Source: a virus | Virus record (IMG/VR): IMGVR_UViG_3300021085_000019 | Coordinates: 19,653-83,652 of that record | Reading direction: 5' to 3' (one strand) | DNA length: 64,000 bases | In this document: positions 9,901 to 18,360 of the stretch, one piece after another | How positions within the stretch are numbered: the stretch's first letter is position 1 | Layout: every line of letters starts with the position of its first letter | Made by a program: the position numbers and the translations under genes | Notes under the pieces: generated by a model | The model's database searches: none | What the model saw: the letters and a program-made list of their open reading frames with translations, nothing else | What the model was told of the DNA's origin: nothing

Positions 9901-11730
9901 GCAGACGAGCATAGACTTTATGGAATGCATATTGATATAGATTTTAGTGGCGATAGCGATATAGTTTACGGTTCTTTAGTTCAAGCCGAATCTAATACGA
10001 CTGCTGGCCAGGTGACTAGTTTATATGGTGTTTACGGCCAGGCCGTAAACGATACTTCAGGCACTGGTAAAGTACTAAACTCATATGGCGGATATTTTAA
10101 TGCACAGTTTCAGCATAGCTCTACAAATACAACTAGAGATCAAAATATAATAGGTGCTTACGCACGTGCCGCAGTCGTAGCTTCAGCTGATGGCGGTGGA
10201 ATGAATGATGTTACTGGCTTATTTGCTGAAGTTGAAATTGATGATATAGGCCAGGCCGGAGTAATGGATAATATATATGTTGTAAGAGCATATTATGACA
10301 ATGATGATACAGCTAATAATTATCTGGATATGGGATCCACATATCTATTTCATGGAACATACGCTGGCGGAATTCCTGCTAATGCAAATAGTGCTTATGG
10401 TATGTACATTAGCACTAATGTTAATAACTACTTATTGGGCTCTTTAGGAATTGGTATTCAAACAACCGGTCAGAGCTGGCCCTACAAATTAGACGTCCAA
10501 GGAGAAGCTAATAAAGCTGCAACTAGAATAAGAAATAATACTGTTACTAGCTCTGATTGGTGGTCAAATTCACAAGCTGCATTACTTATAGGAAATGTTG
10601 ATACAAGCCAATCAGCTATACTAAAGTTTGATCGTGCATCAAGCAGAATCGTATATGGTTCCAGCAGCACTGATGATAGATTAGTTTTCTCGTCACGTCA
10701 TTCAACTTCAGCTAGTTCTGATCAAGTAGTATTTGACAATAACGGAAACGTAGGTTTAGGAACTACAGCTCCGGGTCAACAGCTTCATATTAAGAAAACT
10801 GTAACTGCTACAACAACTGCAGGTTTGGCTGGTATTAGATTGCAAAATGATGATACAAATACTAATTCTAAAACTGGTATTGTATTTCAAAAAGCTAGGC
10901 CAACATCTGGAACTTCTACTTCATACTTGTATCAAGACTCATATAATGTGACTATGGACTGCGATGAAGCATTCACTGTTAAGACTAACGGTAGTAATTC
11001 ATTACACATAGCCGGAACAGGCCTCATCGGGATTAACAATCCTGGTCCAGATTATAGACTGGATATTGGAAATCAATCGTCTCCATCTACTACTAACACT
11101 ATAAGAATTGGACAGCAGAATAGTGGAACAGCAATTCGTATTGGTGCAGGTGGCGGCTCTTCAGATGTAGTACTACTCAGAGTTGATGGTGATAGTACTG
11201 ATAATAAACATGATGGTACAACAGATGCTGGAGCATATGGATTTTCGCTAAAGTATATGGGCTCTAGATCAGGAAATGAAAATGCACTTGCGATCATGTC
11301 TGATAATGGCGGTAATGTTACTCAGGTAGAAGCATTGACGGTATTACAGGCCGGTGAAGTTGGAATATTTAATGCATCACCTAAAGCTAGATTCCAAGTA
11401 GAAGAATACGGAATTGATACAACAGAAACATCGTCTTCGGCTACTACTGAAATTGCTATACACACTTTCCCAATTGCTGACTTTAGAAGCGCCAGGTTTA
11501 CAGTTCAAGTTACTAATTCAACTGATAATACATATCACACAACTGAGTTATTGGCTTTACATGATGGAACAACTGCAAATATTACGGAGTTTGGAACAGT
11601 ATTTACCGGATCAGCCATTGAAGCTCAGTTTGACGCGGACGTAAATTCTGGAAACTTTAGACTATTAGCAACTCCTTCTTCTACAGATAGCATGGAATTT
11701 AAAGTTGTATGTCATAGTTTGACAGTTTAA
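3922..11730 (+). CDS. Giant tail fibre with about 18 VGIGT-type repeats (2602 aa)
   Basis: One uninterrupted 7.8-kb gene. It starts at TTG nine bases after AGGAGA; no upstream ATG is possible and the first residues fit a fibre N-terminus (RLRRSNTENAIPTHTNLNDGELAMNTYDGALYFK). The protein carries about 18 copies of a repeat of the form VGIGTxxPxxKLHVxG, each followed by a 60-180-residue Gly/Asn/Asp-rich beta segment, from ~residue 66 (VGIGTTSPAGNLHVKS) to ~2490 (VGIFNASPKARFQVEE). Such repeats form long trimeric beta-structured shafts. A module near residues 955-1030 recurs in three other fibres here. The C-terminus (ARFTVQVTNSTDNTYHTTELLALHDG...SMEFKVVCHSLTV) is a compact beta domain without an S74 chaperone and probably forms the tip. 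Confidence 0.87.
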   Translation: MARKTDIRLRRSNTENAIPTHTNLNDGELAMNTYDGALYFKKSDNTIITAHDNTILHLNSNTSRVGIGTTSPAGNLHVKSVGDVGDALLIVEADADNNVEGDNPKIELRQDSGFVTGAMYLEGNAASQATNSLQNGFLLDAKGASSDGGTIQFATGGLAANQSGGPTNSAVRMTILRDGNIAIGQITSSHKLTVAGNTFLSGDNRHVYFGGNNTFIGENSSSSKLELRGGGSSSSETVYVNSNGAVGIGIIAPTEKLHVVGNAIFHSGAAYGDLVVGRGSNQEIKLYVSDANTQIIGYQDSDSDGNHSFDIIREFDGAGENDFTIRKGSGSVQFDINKDGNITFNNAFTFPNADGQADQILKTNGSGTLTWANDSGGGSSVSLSDSDNDTLIQVEESNDEDIIRFDVAGSEVAQMTDDGLILNDGYNFEGDVIGAIKFKAQAGEALTKGDVVYISGISGNTTVVSKADANDAAKMPAFGLAASTVSLNAAVQIVTFGTLQGIDTSSYSEGDELYVNVLAGTLTDSAPTGSSSALQKIAKVTRSDASAGSVKVSGAGRTNATPNLDEGKIFVGNASNKSVQGDDTLHVDMANSRVGINKASPDRSLHIDGTVRIDGGTGVVSTGVLEVMQNGDTANNAIALTSSNAVSTRIWKNGSGTFFIGSSSANNAFQQLVNGNTTINAQEFTIAHANPTLILKDTTDDDDHNILFKDSSDNTIAKISTALPVMDDLNIGTVTAREFNLFTNNTTAMSIDTSQNSVFAGDVSILTGTSAKQASDMLYIGGSGLGSTDAAIYLGNAGDGTGYGWRFFYKGSGDGNENRLIIRSENSGSPVDALSFTQNGQALFGDSIVMGNSEKIYFLSNGDANTGSSYWYRAGGNATRLLYRDNVLVFDAYQDHSAEFRNSNDDIIFKVTPNATATNSATIVSNGNFSIANGALNIGGSELSDNNRNVTTNNLTVGGNLTVNGSVTTLNTATLTVDDLNITIADGAANAAAANGAGITVDGANATITYTSAQDEWNFNKNVVIGGKDTTASFPLMIRSDSAHKGLHIEENAGAESWQMGVSVTGDLHFYNSGSNTASVTFEDSGDVGIGVSAPGQKLDVAGNVRVTNNAAFMGTNVAGSSRSLVHLGNDNILRIKGNDSEGSANVMSMIAGGSVGIGTTAPIAKLDVNGSINVKQATSIALAQDTSSTVAILIPRGLKIASNTTGDYIRNIIEHGGTTGNGPINIGQQGTAIITDINLYPGSSGKMQVFSDGTSTAKVVIDSAGKMSIGNNNPEYNLDIRGDSPVLRIADDNLNNVEDAAAIWFGENDTSESRGAGITYDGANNALHFRTSNNGATLTDPFDSEKRMTILETNGNVGINITDPDEKLEVNGSIKVDYSSTNANMFKQGNAFGGGSITPFNNSGHFVFNVEYTAGDSDYIWRVNDTTELMRLEEQGQLGIGTNNPTERLHVSNITGGETKIRIDSLDNARNNYIGITGHDNLVLSADAGQEGADSSIRFNVDNAEVGRFTHHGRFGVGGIIPATTLEISDSAPKLRITDTRNISWTVGDTMASIEFDSDDSSGGAGTSAEPRAAITMYAASTFGSSTGLAFYTKSDTTDYPTRQMVITNDGKVAIGTLTANAKLHVSDASAPTFRLSRTGTGQIWQQSIDSSGRFLLQEGASEGGTKYTRFAIDDDGNVGIGTGDPGRKLHVEGDNNTAITVVSPNTNYAQLALGDTDDDNYAQLILDNATNKLQLQNGGGGVVGERGITLDSSEKVGIGTSSPREELEVNGTIFATPASYASNQNTYVLKVGATNNTAWDGMGFKLKSLSGGSPYLSVMGSPSVETMVWKSQHVGMGIADPSVSGSRTTLHIDNVSNGSAIRLSQNDSGALFRYDTTAGLKIGTISTENLTLETDDVARLVIAADTGNVLIGTNTVQPEKLYVNGATRIVGQGNTQPAFEVFTSQDNDATDDYNAMVIDYNVTGSQTIVSDDTLHKALFIDVDSTATGGTTADEHRLYGMHIDIDFSGDSDIVYGSLVQAESNTTAGQVTSLYGVYGQAVNDTSGTGKVLNSYGGYFNAQFQHSSTNTTRDQNIIGAYARAAVVASADGGGMNDVTGLFAEVEIDDIGQAGVMDNIYVVRAYYDNDDTANNYLDMGSTYLFHGTYAGGIPANANSAYGMYISTNVNNYLLGSLGIGIQTTGQSWPYKLDVQGEANKAATRIRNNTVTSSDWWSNSQAALLIGNVDTSQSAILKFDRASSRIVYGSSSTDDRLVFSSRHSTSASSDQVVFDNNGNVGLGTTAPGQQLHIKKTVTATTTAGLAGIRLQNDDTNTNSKTGIVFQKARPTSGTSTSYLYQDSYNVTMDCDEAFTVKTNGSNSLHIAGTGLIGINNPGPDYRLDIGNQSSPSTTNTIRIGQQNSGTAIRIGAGGGSSDVVLLRVDGDSTDNKHDGTTDAGAYGFSLKYMGSRSGNENALAIMSDNGGNVTQVEALTVLQAGEVGIFNASPKARFQVEEYGIDTTETSSSATTEIAIHTFPIADFRSARFTVQVTNSTDNTYHTTELLALHDGTTANITEFGTVFTGSAIEAQFDADVNSGNFRLLATPSSTDSMEFKVVCHSLTV

Positions 11731-11734
11731 TATG

Positions 11735-11742
11735 TATAAATA
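11735..11742 (+). promoter_or_regulatory. Late promoter box TATAAATA
   Basis: Exact T4-type late box just after the stop codon of the 2602-residue fibre and 39 bp before the ATG of the next fibre at 11782. Confidence 0.75.
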
Positions 11743-11781
11743 GTATTATAATTTAACCGTGGACAGTGAAACGGAGTACAC

Positions 11782-14700
11782 ATGGCAACAGATCATAACT
11801 TTAAGGTCAAAAACGGCCTTGCCGTAGAAGGCGCAGATTTAAAAATAACCGGGGACGGAAACGATACTCGAATAGAATCAGGTGGAGAAATCAGATTTCG
11901 ACCTGAAGGTTCTTCATCGAATAAAGTCAGAATTACGTTAAACGAACTTGAAGTCTCAGGTTCCATTGACGCATCTGCAGATCTAAAAACAAATAACACA
12001 ACTCGTATTAATTCTTCCGGAGGCTTTACTCTAGGCAGTGGATCCATGACTGGTCCGGTTACAATTTCACCTCCAAGTGGACAAAATACCGTATTAAATC
12101 TAAACGGAGCATTAGATACGTTCTTAGAAAAGGACACTGGTAGCCACTTTTATATTGCTAATAATGTTGAAGATAAAGACATAAAATTTAGAATTAATAA
12201 CGGTGGAACTCAAAAAATTCCATTAACAATACACGGACAATCTGGCACAGTAGATTTAACTGGCGATTTAGATGTGTCTGGAGATCTCGCAGTTTCCGGC
12301 GATTTAAATATTACAGGTGATATCAATTCAGTTAGCACTACTGATTTGGATATTACAGATAAGACTATTACATTATCAAAGGGATCAACTAGTTCTTCAA
12401 CCTCTGATGGCGCAGGTATTATTATTGAAGGTCCGTCACCTGCACCTGAACTAAAATACCAACATTCGAATGCCAGATGGACGTTAAATAAAGAAGTATT
12501 TACTCCGTCAGGATTTATGATTGGTACAACATCTACTGATGTTGGATTGATGAGAAATAGTTCAGGCGTATTTGATTTCCAAGCTCAATCAGGTCGTGAA
12601 ATTTCATTTAGTAATGCTACTAATGGTGAACATGTAAGAATTGATGCTGACGGCAAAGTTGGTATCGGAACAGATAACCCAGGTGTTAATTTACAAATTA
12701 ATGATAGTACTACTACTCAAACTAATTCCGAATTTAGAATTTACGGATATGATACGGGAACTAGTGATGCAAAATATGGTAGAATTTTTATTGATAGTGG
12801 CGGTAATTTAAATGTTGCGGCTCAGGATAGTTATTTAATATTGACCTCAGGAAATTATATCCAAGCAAATGATACGCTCTACGCATTAGAATCTATATTA
12901 ATGCGCAACAACAAAAAGATTCAGATGGCTGGTAGTGATGGTGGCTTTAATGGAGTAATGAATGTTAGCACAAGTGACGTCGTTCAAGTTGGAGGTGTTA
13001 GTGGTTGGGGTGGTACAATTGGCCAGCTAGCTCTTTATAGTAATGATGGCGAAGCTGTTCGTATAGATGAAAATCAATGGGTCGGAATAGGAACTAATGA
13101 TCCATCTAGAAAGCTTCATGTTTATCAGAACAATGGAACTAATGTAGTTGCAGCATTTGAGTCAAACGACGCGCAAGTGTGGATTGATTTACGTGACTCT
13201 AATAGCACTAGTTATGGCGGAAGTGCTTATGGATGTTTACTGGGTCATGATCCTGTTAACGATCATTTGTTTATAGTTGCTGACGGCAACGTAACTAAAC
13301 ATTTTGTAGTAGATAATACAGGAAATGTTGGTATAGGAACTAGCGACCCTAAAACAGATTTGCACGTATTAGGAGCTTCGGGAAATGCTCAAGCTACAAC
13401 TGTCCGATTAGGCGGCGATGGCGCAAATGGAAATCATACTCCTAAGCTAGAATTTACAGAAGGTACAACCGGCACAAGCATGAATTTTGGATTTTCGCTT
13501 TTAGCCGATGGCAATAGCAGTAATAATTTCCTTATAAGGAATCATAATAGTAGCACTGGCGGAGCTGTTGCAATTTGTGTTGACCGTGCAACAGGATTTG
13601 TTGGAATAGGAAATAATTCGGGATCACCTAAGTCCAGGCTTGATATTAACTCAAGTGGAGATAATTTTGTATATTTAAATTATACAAGAAGTACTGGTGG
13701 AACAAATGAAAAGTATTGGAGATCTGGAATTGAAACAAATCACAGGTTTGCAATTGGTAAAGTTAACGACGCATATAATAGCTTATCCGAGTATCTAACA
13801 ATACTTAGTGGTGGTAATGTTGGTATTGGCATTAATAATCCATCTGAAAAATTAGAAGTCAATGGAAATATAAAGGCTGATACATTAAAAATCGATAATA
13901 TAGTATTTGAAGATGAAGATGGATCTCCTACTGATAGTATTACCGCATCTACGGAATGGGATGGAACAAATTCAACACTTTCATTCGAAGGTTCGGCTGG
14001 ACAATTATTTGCCATTAGTAATAACTTAACTGGAACTATATTCTCTGTAAATGACATTTCAGGTATTCCAAGTATTGAAGTTGAAGATGACGGAGAAATT
14101 CGTTTTGCTGAGTTTGGTGGATATGTAAAAATCGGACATGACTCATCAGTTCCCGGCCAAGAAGCGCCTCTCATCGTAACTAAAACACAGGGAACTTTAC
14201 CACCGGCTCCAGACACTCCAAGTAAAAACGTTGCAGTGTTTCAAAATAATTCAACTGCCGGAGAATATTCAATTATTTCGATTATTGGTGGTAATACCGG
14301 TAGATCATCTATTCATTTAGGTGATACTGATGACGATAATGCTGGAGCTATATACTATACACATAACGATAACAAATTACATTTTAGAACTAATAGTTCC
14401 GGTGATGATGTTCAAATAGAAAGTGATGGCACGTTAAATATTTCAACCGGTGATTTACGTTTAGGCGTTGGTAAAAAGTTTTATATGGGCGGTAGTAATC
14501 ATACATATATCAGCGAAGACATCGATGACAGATTACGATTCTTCACTGGTGGCCAAGAGTTTATGAGATTCACTGAGGCTGGAACAGACACAGTAAACTT
14601 CTACACGCCAGTTTCTTCATCAGGTACTATTACCGCTCCGGCTCTAAACGGTACGGATAGTACAAATAATGTCGGGTTTAATATTGCAACAGACAGCACT

Positions 14701-17700
14701 AGTAACGGTAGAGCATTTATAATTTTAGATAGTGATTCAACCGATGGCGTTGGAGTTGGAAGTGATTATACGTATATTGGTTCAGATTATGCTTCCTTTA
14801 GAGGCTGGGTAAGTGCCGGACAAAATGGTGCTTCAGGCGGCGTAAGGGTTTCTGACGGAAGTGGCACAGCTCCTACATTGTCATTTGCTGATAGAACTGA
14901 CACTGGTTTATGGGCTCAAGATTATAGTACCGGCGAAGACAGAGTAATGATAAGTACTGGAGGTTCTATTAGAGCTGAGGTTCAAAGTGCGGGTGTTTAT
15001 TCATATGCAAATGTATATGCTGTTAATGAGTTTAGAAATATTACTAATACCTGGAAAGCAACTACGTCTCAAGTTTCCCAAGATTTTCAGTTTATAGGTA
15101 ACACAAGCAATACTCCTGTGACAATAATGCATTTAGATACCGGCAACGCAAACGTTGGTATTGGCACGACTAGTACAGATTCTACGTATAAACTTCAAAT
15201 TGCTGGAGCTCAGCGTACTACAGTTACTGGTTCTAACACGGTGGCCGGTTGGTTTGAAAATACAGACGATCATGATTATAATATTAGAATTGTACCAAAG
15301 CTTTCATCGGGAGGTTATAATCCAATAACTTCTACTGGAGACTCTGGAATAATTTTCTCAACCGATAACGACCATACTAATGCTGTTGATAATAATGGAT
15401 TAATTATTGCGCCACATAGTGATGAAAAAGGTGGGTTGTATATTGCGGAAAGCGGTAACGTTGGTATTAATGTAAGAAATACTGGGTCTCAGGCTTTATG
15501 GGTAGAAATTCCAACTGCGCAGCAAAGTGATACAAATCTAGTAGCATATTTTAAATCTCACAATAATAAAGCGTGTATTCAAATTACAGATAATGATACA
15601 ACTGCAGTTGTATCAGCTGAAGGCACTAGGATGTCTTTAGGTGGTCAACAAGGTGTTCATGCAAATAACGTAAATATTAACACTTCAAATGCAAATACAG
15701 GAATAGGTATTATTACTGGTAGTGATGGTGATTTAAGCTTAAATGTGCCGCGGCTTCATGTAAAAGCTGATACTCAGCAGGGTGTTAATGCGTTAGTCGC
15801 TAGATTTGAAGCTGGTAATGATAATGATAATACCGGCGCAGCAATTCTCATCAACCATTCAAATGATAGAGGATTGTTAATTGAAGGCGGTAGATCTAAC
15901 TCGGATAGAGCAATAGCACATTTGGGTCTTGTCACTTCAGGTGGTGATCACAATCGCGTTTTGACAATTAGACAAGACGGAAGTAATTACTGGGCAGGTA
16001 TTGGCACAGAAGTTCCTGAAGCGCTTTTACACGTAAAGGCTGCTAGTGGAACTACAGCAACTATAAGAATCGAAGGCGGCAGCAACACTGTTTCTGCAAG
16101 CGGCGAAATAAATTCTCAACTTGACTTTGGTTCAAATGATGGTTCTGTAAACAGCGCTGGCCAAGTTGGAGGTAGAATAGCAAGTGTTACCGAAAATACA
16201 AACGGCGCTTACACTGGAATGGCGTTTTATACCTTCACACAAAGCGGGTCTCCTGATTTAGCTGAGAAAATGCGAATCAGGTACGATGGTAGTGTTGGAA
16301 TTGGAGAGGCCTCTCCAACAACTGGAAAGCTTGTAGTAAATGGTAATACTAATCAGTATACACTTAGACTAAATGGTGGAACTTCATCCGGAACTAGCTA
16401 TGGTGCTAGGATACGTGCCGGAACTAATACTTCTGATTATGGATTAATAGTTGAAAATACAAGCGCGGGCCCGCAGTTTGCTGTTAGAGGTGATGGCCAT
16501 GTAGGTATTGGAACTAATGACCCTATCGATCAATTTCATTTAAAAAGTTCCAGTGGTGATGCAAGGATGGTTCTTGAATCTCCAGTAGATTCCGATTGTG
16601 AAATTAAACTTTCAGAGAATGGAACGGTAAAATTCACTGTTGGATTTAATGCAGCAGATGATACATTTAGAATAGGAACTACTAACGTAGACACAAACCC
16701 AAGGATGGCTATCACTTCGGCCGGTAAAGTTGGATTTGGTAGAGAAAATCCGCATAATAAATTTCATGTAATTGGCGATGGACGTTTTGAAGGAAACCTA
16801 ATGACGGGAAGTGCCTCGTATACTAACGTTCCCGCTAAGGCAATTCATATTAAAGATAGTGGCGATAACGCATGTCTAAGAATAGAAGACTCTACTGGCA
16901 GTAATAAAGTTTATGATTTTAGAGTAAATACTGGAGCTGGTTTAAAAATTATTGACCAAGGGACAGTAGGAACGGGGAATAACGTAAGATTTAGAATTGA
17001 AGACGATGGTAAGGTTGGTATTGGCAACTTCCCAACAACTAATAACAATTCTAATAATCATGATTCAATTGCTCCTGCGGCAAGGCTTCACGTATATGAT
17101 ACTGGTGGCGGTGGAACAGAAAAGCCATTAATGATATTAGAAAATTATATCGGCGATCATGGTACTACACCTTCTAAAGTAAGTATTGATATAAGAAACC
17201 AAGACAGTAATAATAATCCTAACAGAGTATCATTAAAAAATGTCACCGTCAATTCTACGACTTATGGAGTAAACGATGAAGCTGCTGCTCACTTTGTTAT
17301 TGGACTAAGTAAAGGTGGAAATGTTATAGAAAGAGCAATGTTCCATGCTGACGGTCATATGTCTATTGGTACTTCAATGTTTAATCCGTATACTCACGTG
17401 AACACCGGATCTTACTTTAAACCAAAAACAAATGTAACTAGTAATAGAACTTTATCAATCGGGGGTGGTGATGCAGGCGCTGATATTAGTTTAGTTTCTA
17501 GTACTACATCTGATGATGGACACGTTGGTGGATTATTTTTTACTTCTACTGCTGGTGCAACTGATGCGCATAAACAATTAGCCGGTATAGATTGTGTATA
17601 TGATAAACATGCAACTAGTGACGCGGTAAGTGGTGGTCATTTAAGATTCTTTACTAAACCTACTGGATCTGGTATTAATAGTCCAAGAATGTGGATACAC

Positions 17701-18360
17701 CAAAATGGTAATATCTACATGAAAAATCAGAGTGGTTCAGATGTGGTAGCATTTGATGCACAAAACTCTAGATTTAACTGTGATTGGTTTGGTGGTTATC
17801 AATATGCAGCCAATTCGTTCCTAGATTTTGATAATGACTCACCTGGTAGTAGTGGATCTAATGGTGTTCATTTGGCGTCAGTTGCTGGTATGGACTTTAC
17901 TATTGACTCAAATAACAATGGGACAGCTGATGAATTTACCTGGCGCGTCAACTCGCCTACAGCGTCAACCGGCACTGAGTTGATGAGCTTAGACAGCGAC
18001 GGTGATTTAACAGTTACTGGAGCTCTTGCCGCAACAACAAAATCATTTGATATTGAGCATCCAACAAAAGAGGGTAAGAGATTACATCATGGTGTTCTTG
18101 AAGGACCCGAGCATGCAGTATATATTAGAGGAAAAACAAAAGAATCAATCATTCAATTGCCTGAATATTGGAATGGGCTAGTTCATGAAGATACTATAAC
18201 TGTTCAGCTTACAGCAATTGGCCGGTCAGAATATCTTTATGTCGACGGCATTAAAGATAACACTGTAAGTATTTCTAATGACACTGAATATTTTTACTTT
18301 ATACAAGCCGAGCGTAAAGATGTCGAAAGGTTTGAGGTAGAATATGACGACGTCGACTAA
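11782..18360 (+). CDS. Giant tail fibre with VGIGT-type repeats and non-S74 C-terminal domain (2192 aa)
   Basis: Starts at ATG after AACGGAG. The N-terminus (MATDHNFKVKNGLAVEGADLKITGDG) differs from that of the previous fibre. About 13 VGIGTxxPxxKLHV-type repeats are spread through it (for example VGIGTDNPGVNLQIND, VGIGTNDPSRKLHVYQ, VGFGRENPHNKFHVIG). Residues ~170-240 hold the shared LNITGDIN...TDLDITDKTIT module. The last ~100 residues form a separate domain, with DIEHPTKEGKRLHHGVLEGPE, AVYIRGK, LPEYWNGLV and ITVQLTAIG. This ending is known from many phage fibres, and I infer that it replaces S74 as folding or tip domain. The 3' end overlaps the next gene by 17 nt, so this fibre and the lectin-fold cluster that follows are co-translated. 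Confidence 0.87.
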   Translation: MATDHNFKVKNGLAVEGADLKITGDGNDTRIESGGEIRFRPEGSSSNKVRITLNELEVSGSIDASADLKTNNTTRINSSGGFTLGSGSMTGPVTISPPSGQNTVLNLNGALDTFLEKDTGSHFYIANNVEDKDIKFRINNGGTQKIPLTIHGQSGTVDLTGDLDVSGDLAVSGDLNITGDINSVSTTDLDITDKTITLSKGSTSSSTSDGAGIIIEGPSPAPELKYQHSNARWTLNKEVFTPSGFMIGTTSTDVGLMRNSSGVFDFQAQSGREISFSNATNGEHVRIDADGKVGIGTDNPGVNLQINDSTTTQTNSEFRIYGYDTGTSDAKYGRIFIDSGGNLNVAAQDSYLILTSGNYIQANDTLYALESILMRNNKKIQMAGSDGGFNGVMNVSTSDVVQVGGVSGWGGTIGQLALYSNDGEAVRIDENQWVGIGTNDPSRKLHVYQNNGTNVVAAFESNDAQVWIDLRDSNSTSYGGSAYGCLLGHDPVNDHLFIVADGNVTKHFVVDNTGNVGIGTSDPKTDLHVLGASGNAQATTVRLGGDGANGNHTPKLEFTEGTTGTSMNFGFSLLADGNSSNNFLIRNHNSSTGGAVAICVDRATGFVGIGNNSGSPKSRLDINSSGDNFVYLNYTRSTGGTNEKYWRSGIETNHRFAIGKVNDAYNSLSEYLTILSGGNVGIGINNPSEKLEVNGNIKADTLKIDNIVFEDEDGSPTDSITASTEWDGTNSTLSFEGSAGQLFAISNNLTGTIFSVNDISGIPSIEVEDDGEIRFAEFGGYVKIGHDSSVPGQEAPLIVTKTQGTLPPAPDTPSKNVAVFQNNSTAGEYSIISIIGGNTGRSSIHLGDTDDDNAGAIYYTHNDNKLHFRTNSSGDDVQIESDGTLNISTGDLRLGVGKKFYMGGSNHTYISEDIDDRLRFFTGGQEFMRFTEAGTDTVNFYTPVSSSGTITAPALNGTDSTNNVGFNIATDSTSNGRAFIILDSDSTDGVGVGSDYTYIGSDYASFRGWVSAGQNGASGGVRVSDGSGTAPTLSFADRTDTGLWAQDYSTGEDRVMISTGGSIRAEVQSAGVYSYANVYAVNEFRNITNTWKATTSQVSQDFQFIGNTSNTPVTIMHLDTGNANVGIGTTSTDSTYKLQIAGAQRTTVTGSNTVAGWFENTDDHDYNIRIVPKLSSGGYNPITSTGDSGIIFSTDNDHTNAVDNNGLIIAPHSDEKGGLYIAESGNVGINVRNTGSQALWVEIPTAQQSDTNLVAYFKSHNNKACIQITDNDTTAVVSAEGTRMSLGGQQGVHANNVNINTSNANTGIGIITGSDGDLSLNVPRLHVKADTQQGVNALVARFEAGNDNDNTGAAILINHSNDRGLLIEGGRSNSDRAIAHLGLVTSGGDHNRVLTIRQDGSNYWAGIGTEVPEALLHVKAASGTTATIRIEGGSNTVSASGEINSQLDFGSNDGSVNSAGQVGGRIASVTENTNGAYTGMAFYTFTQSGSPDLAEKMRIRYDGSVGIGEASPTTGKLVVNGNTNQYTLRLNGGTSSGTSYGARIRAGTNTSDYGLIVENTSAGPQFAVRGDGHVGIGTNDPIDQFHLKSSSGDARMVLESPVDSDCEIKLSENGTVKFTVGFNAADDTFRIGTTNVDTNPRMAITSAGKVGFGRENPHNKFHVIGDGRFEGNLMTGSASYTNVPAKAIHIKDSGDNACLRIEDSTGSNKVYDFRVNTGAGLKIIDQGTVGTGNNVRFRIEDDGKVGIGNFPTTNNNSNNHDSIAPAARLHVYDTGGGGTEKPLMILENYIGDHGTTPSKVSIDIRNQDSNNNPNRVSLKNVTVNSTTYGVNDEAAAHFVIGLSKGGNVIERAMFHADGHMSIGTSMFNPYTHVNTGSYFKPKTNVTSNRTLSIGGGDAGADISLVSSTTSDDGHVGGLFFTSTAGATDAHKQLAGIDCVYDKHATSDAVSGGHLRFFTKPTGSGINSPRMWIHQNGNIYMKNQSGSDVVAFDAQNSRFNCDWFGGYQYAANSFLDFDNDSPGSSGSNGVHLASVAGMDFTIDSNNNGTADEFTWRVNSPTASTGTELMSLDSDGDLTVTGALAATTKSFDIEHPTKEGKRLHHGVLEGPEHAVYIRGKTKESIIQLPEYWNGLVHEDTITVQLTAIGRSEYLYVDGIKDNTVSISNDTEYFYFIQAERKDVERFEVEYDDVD

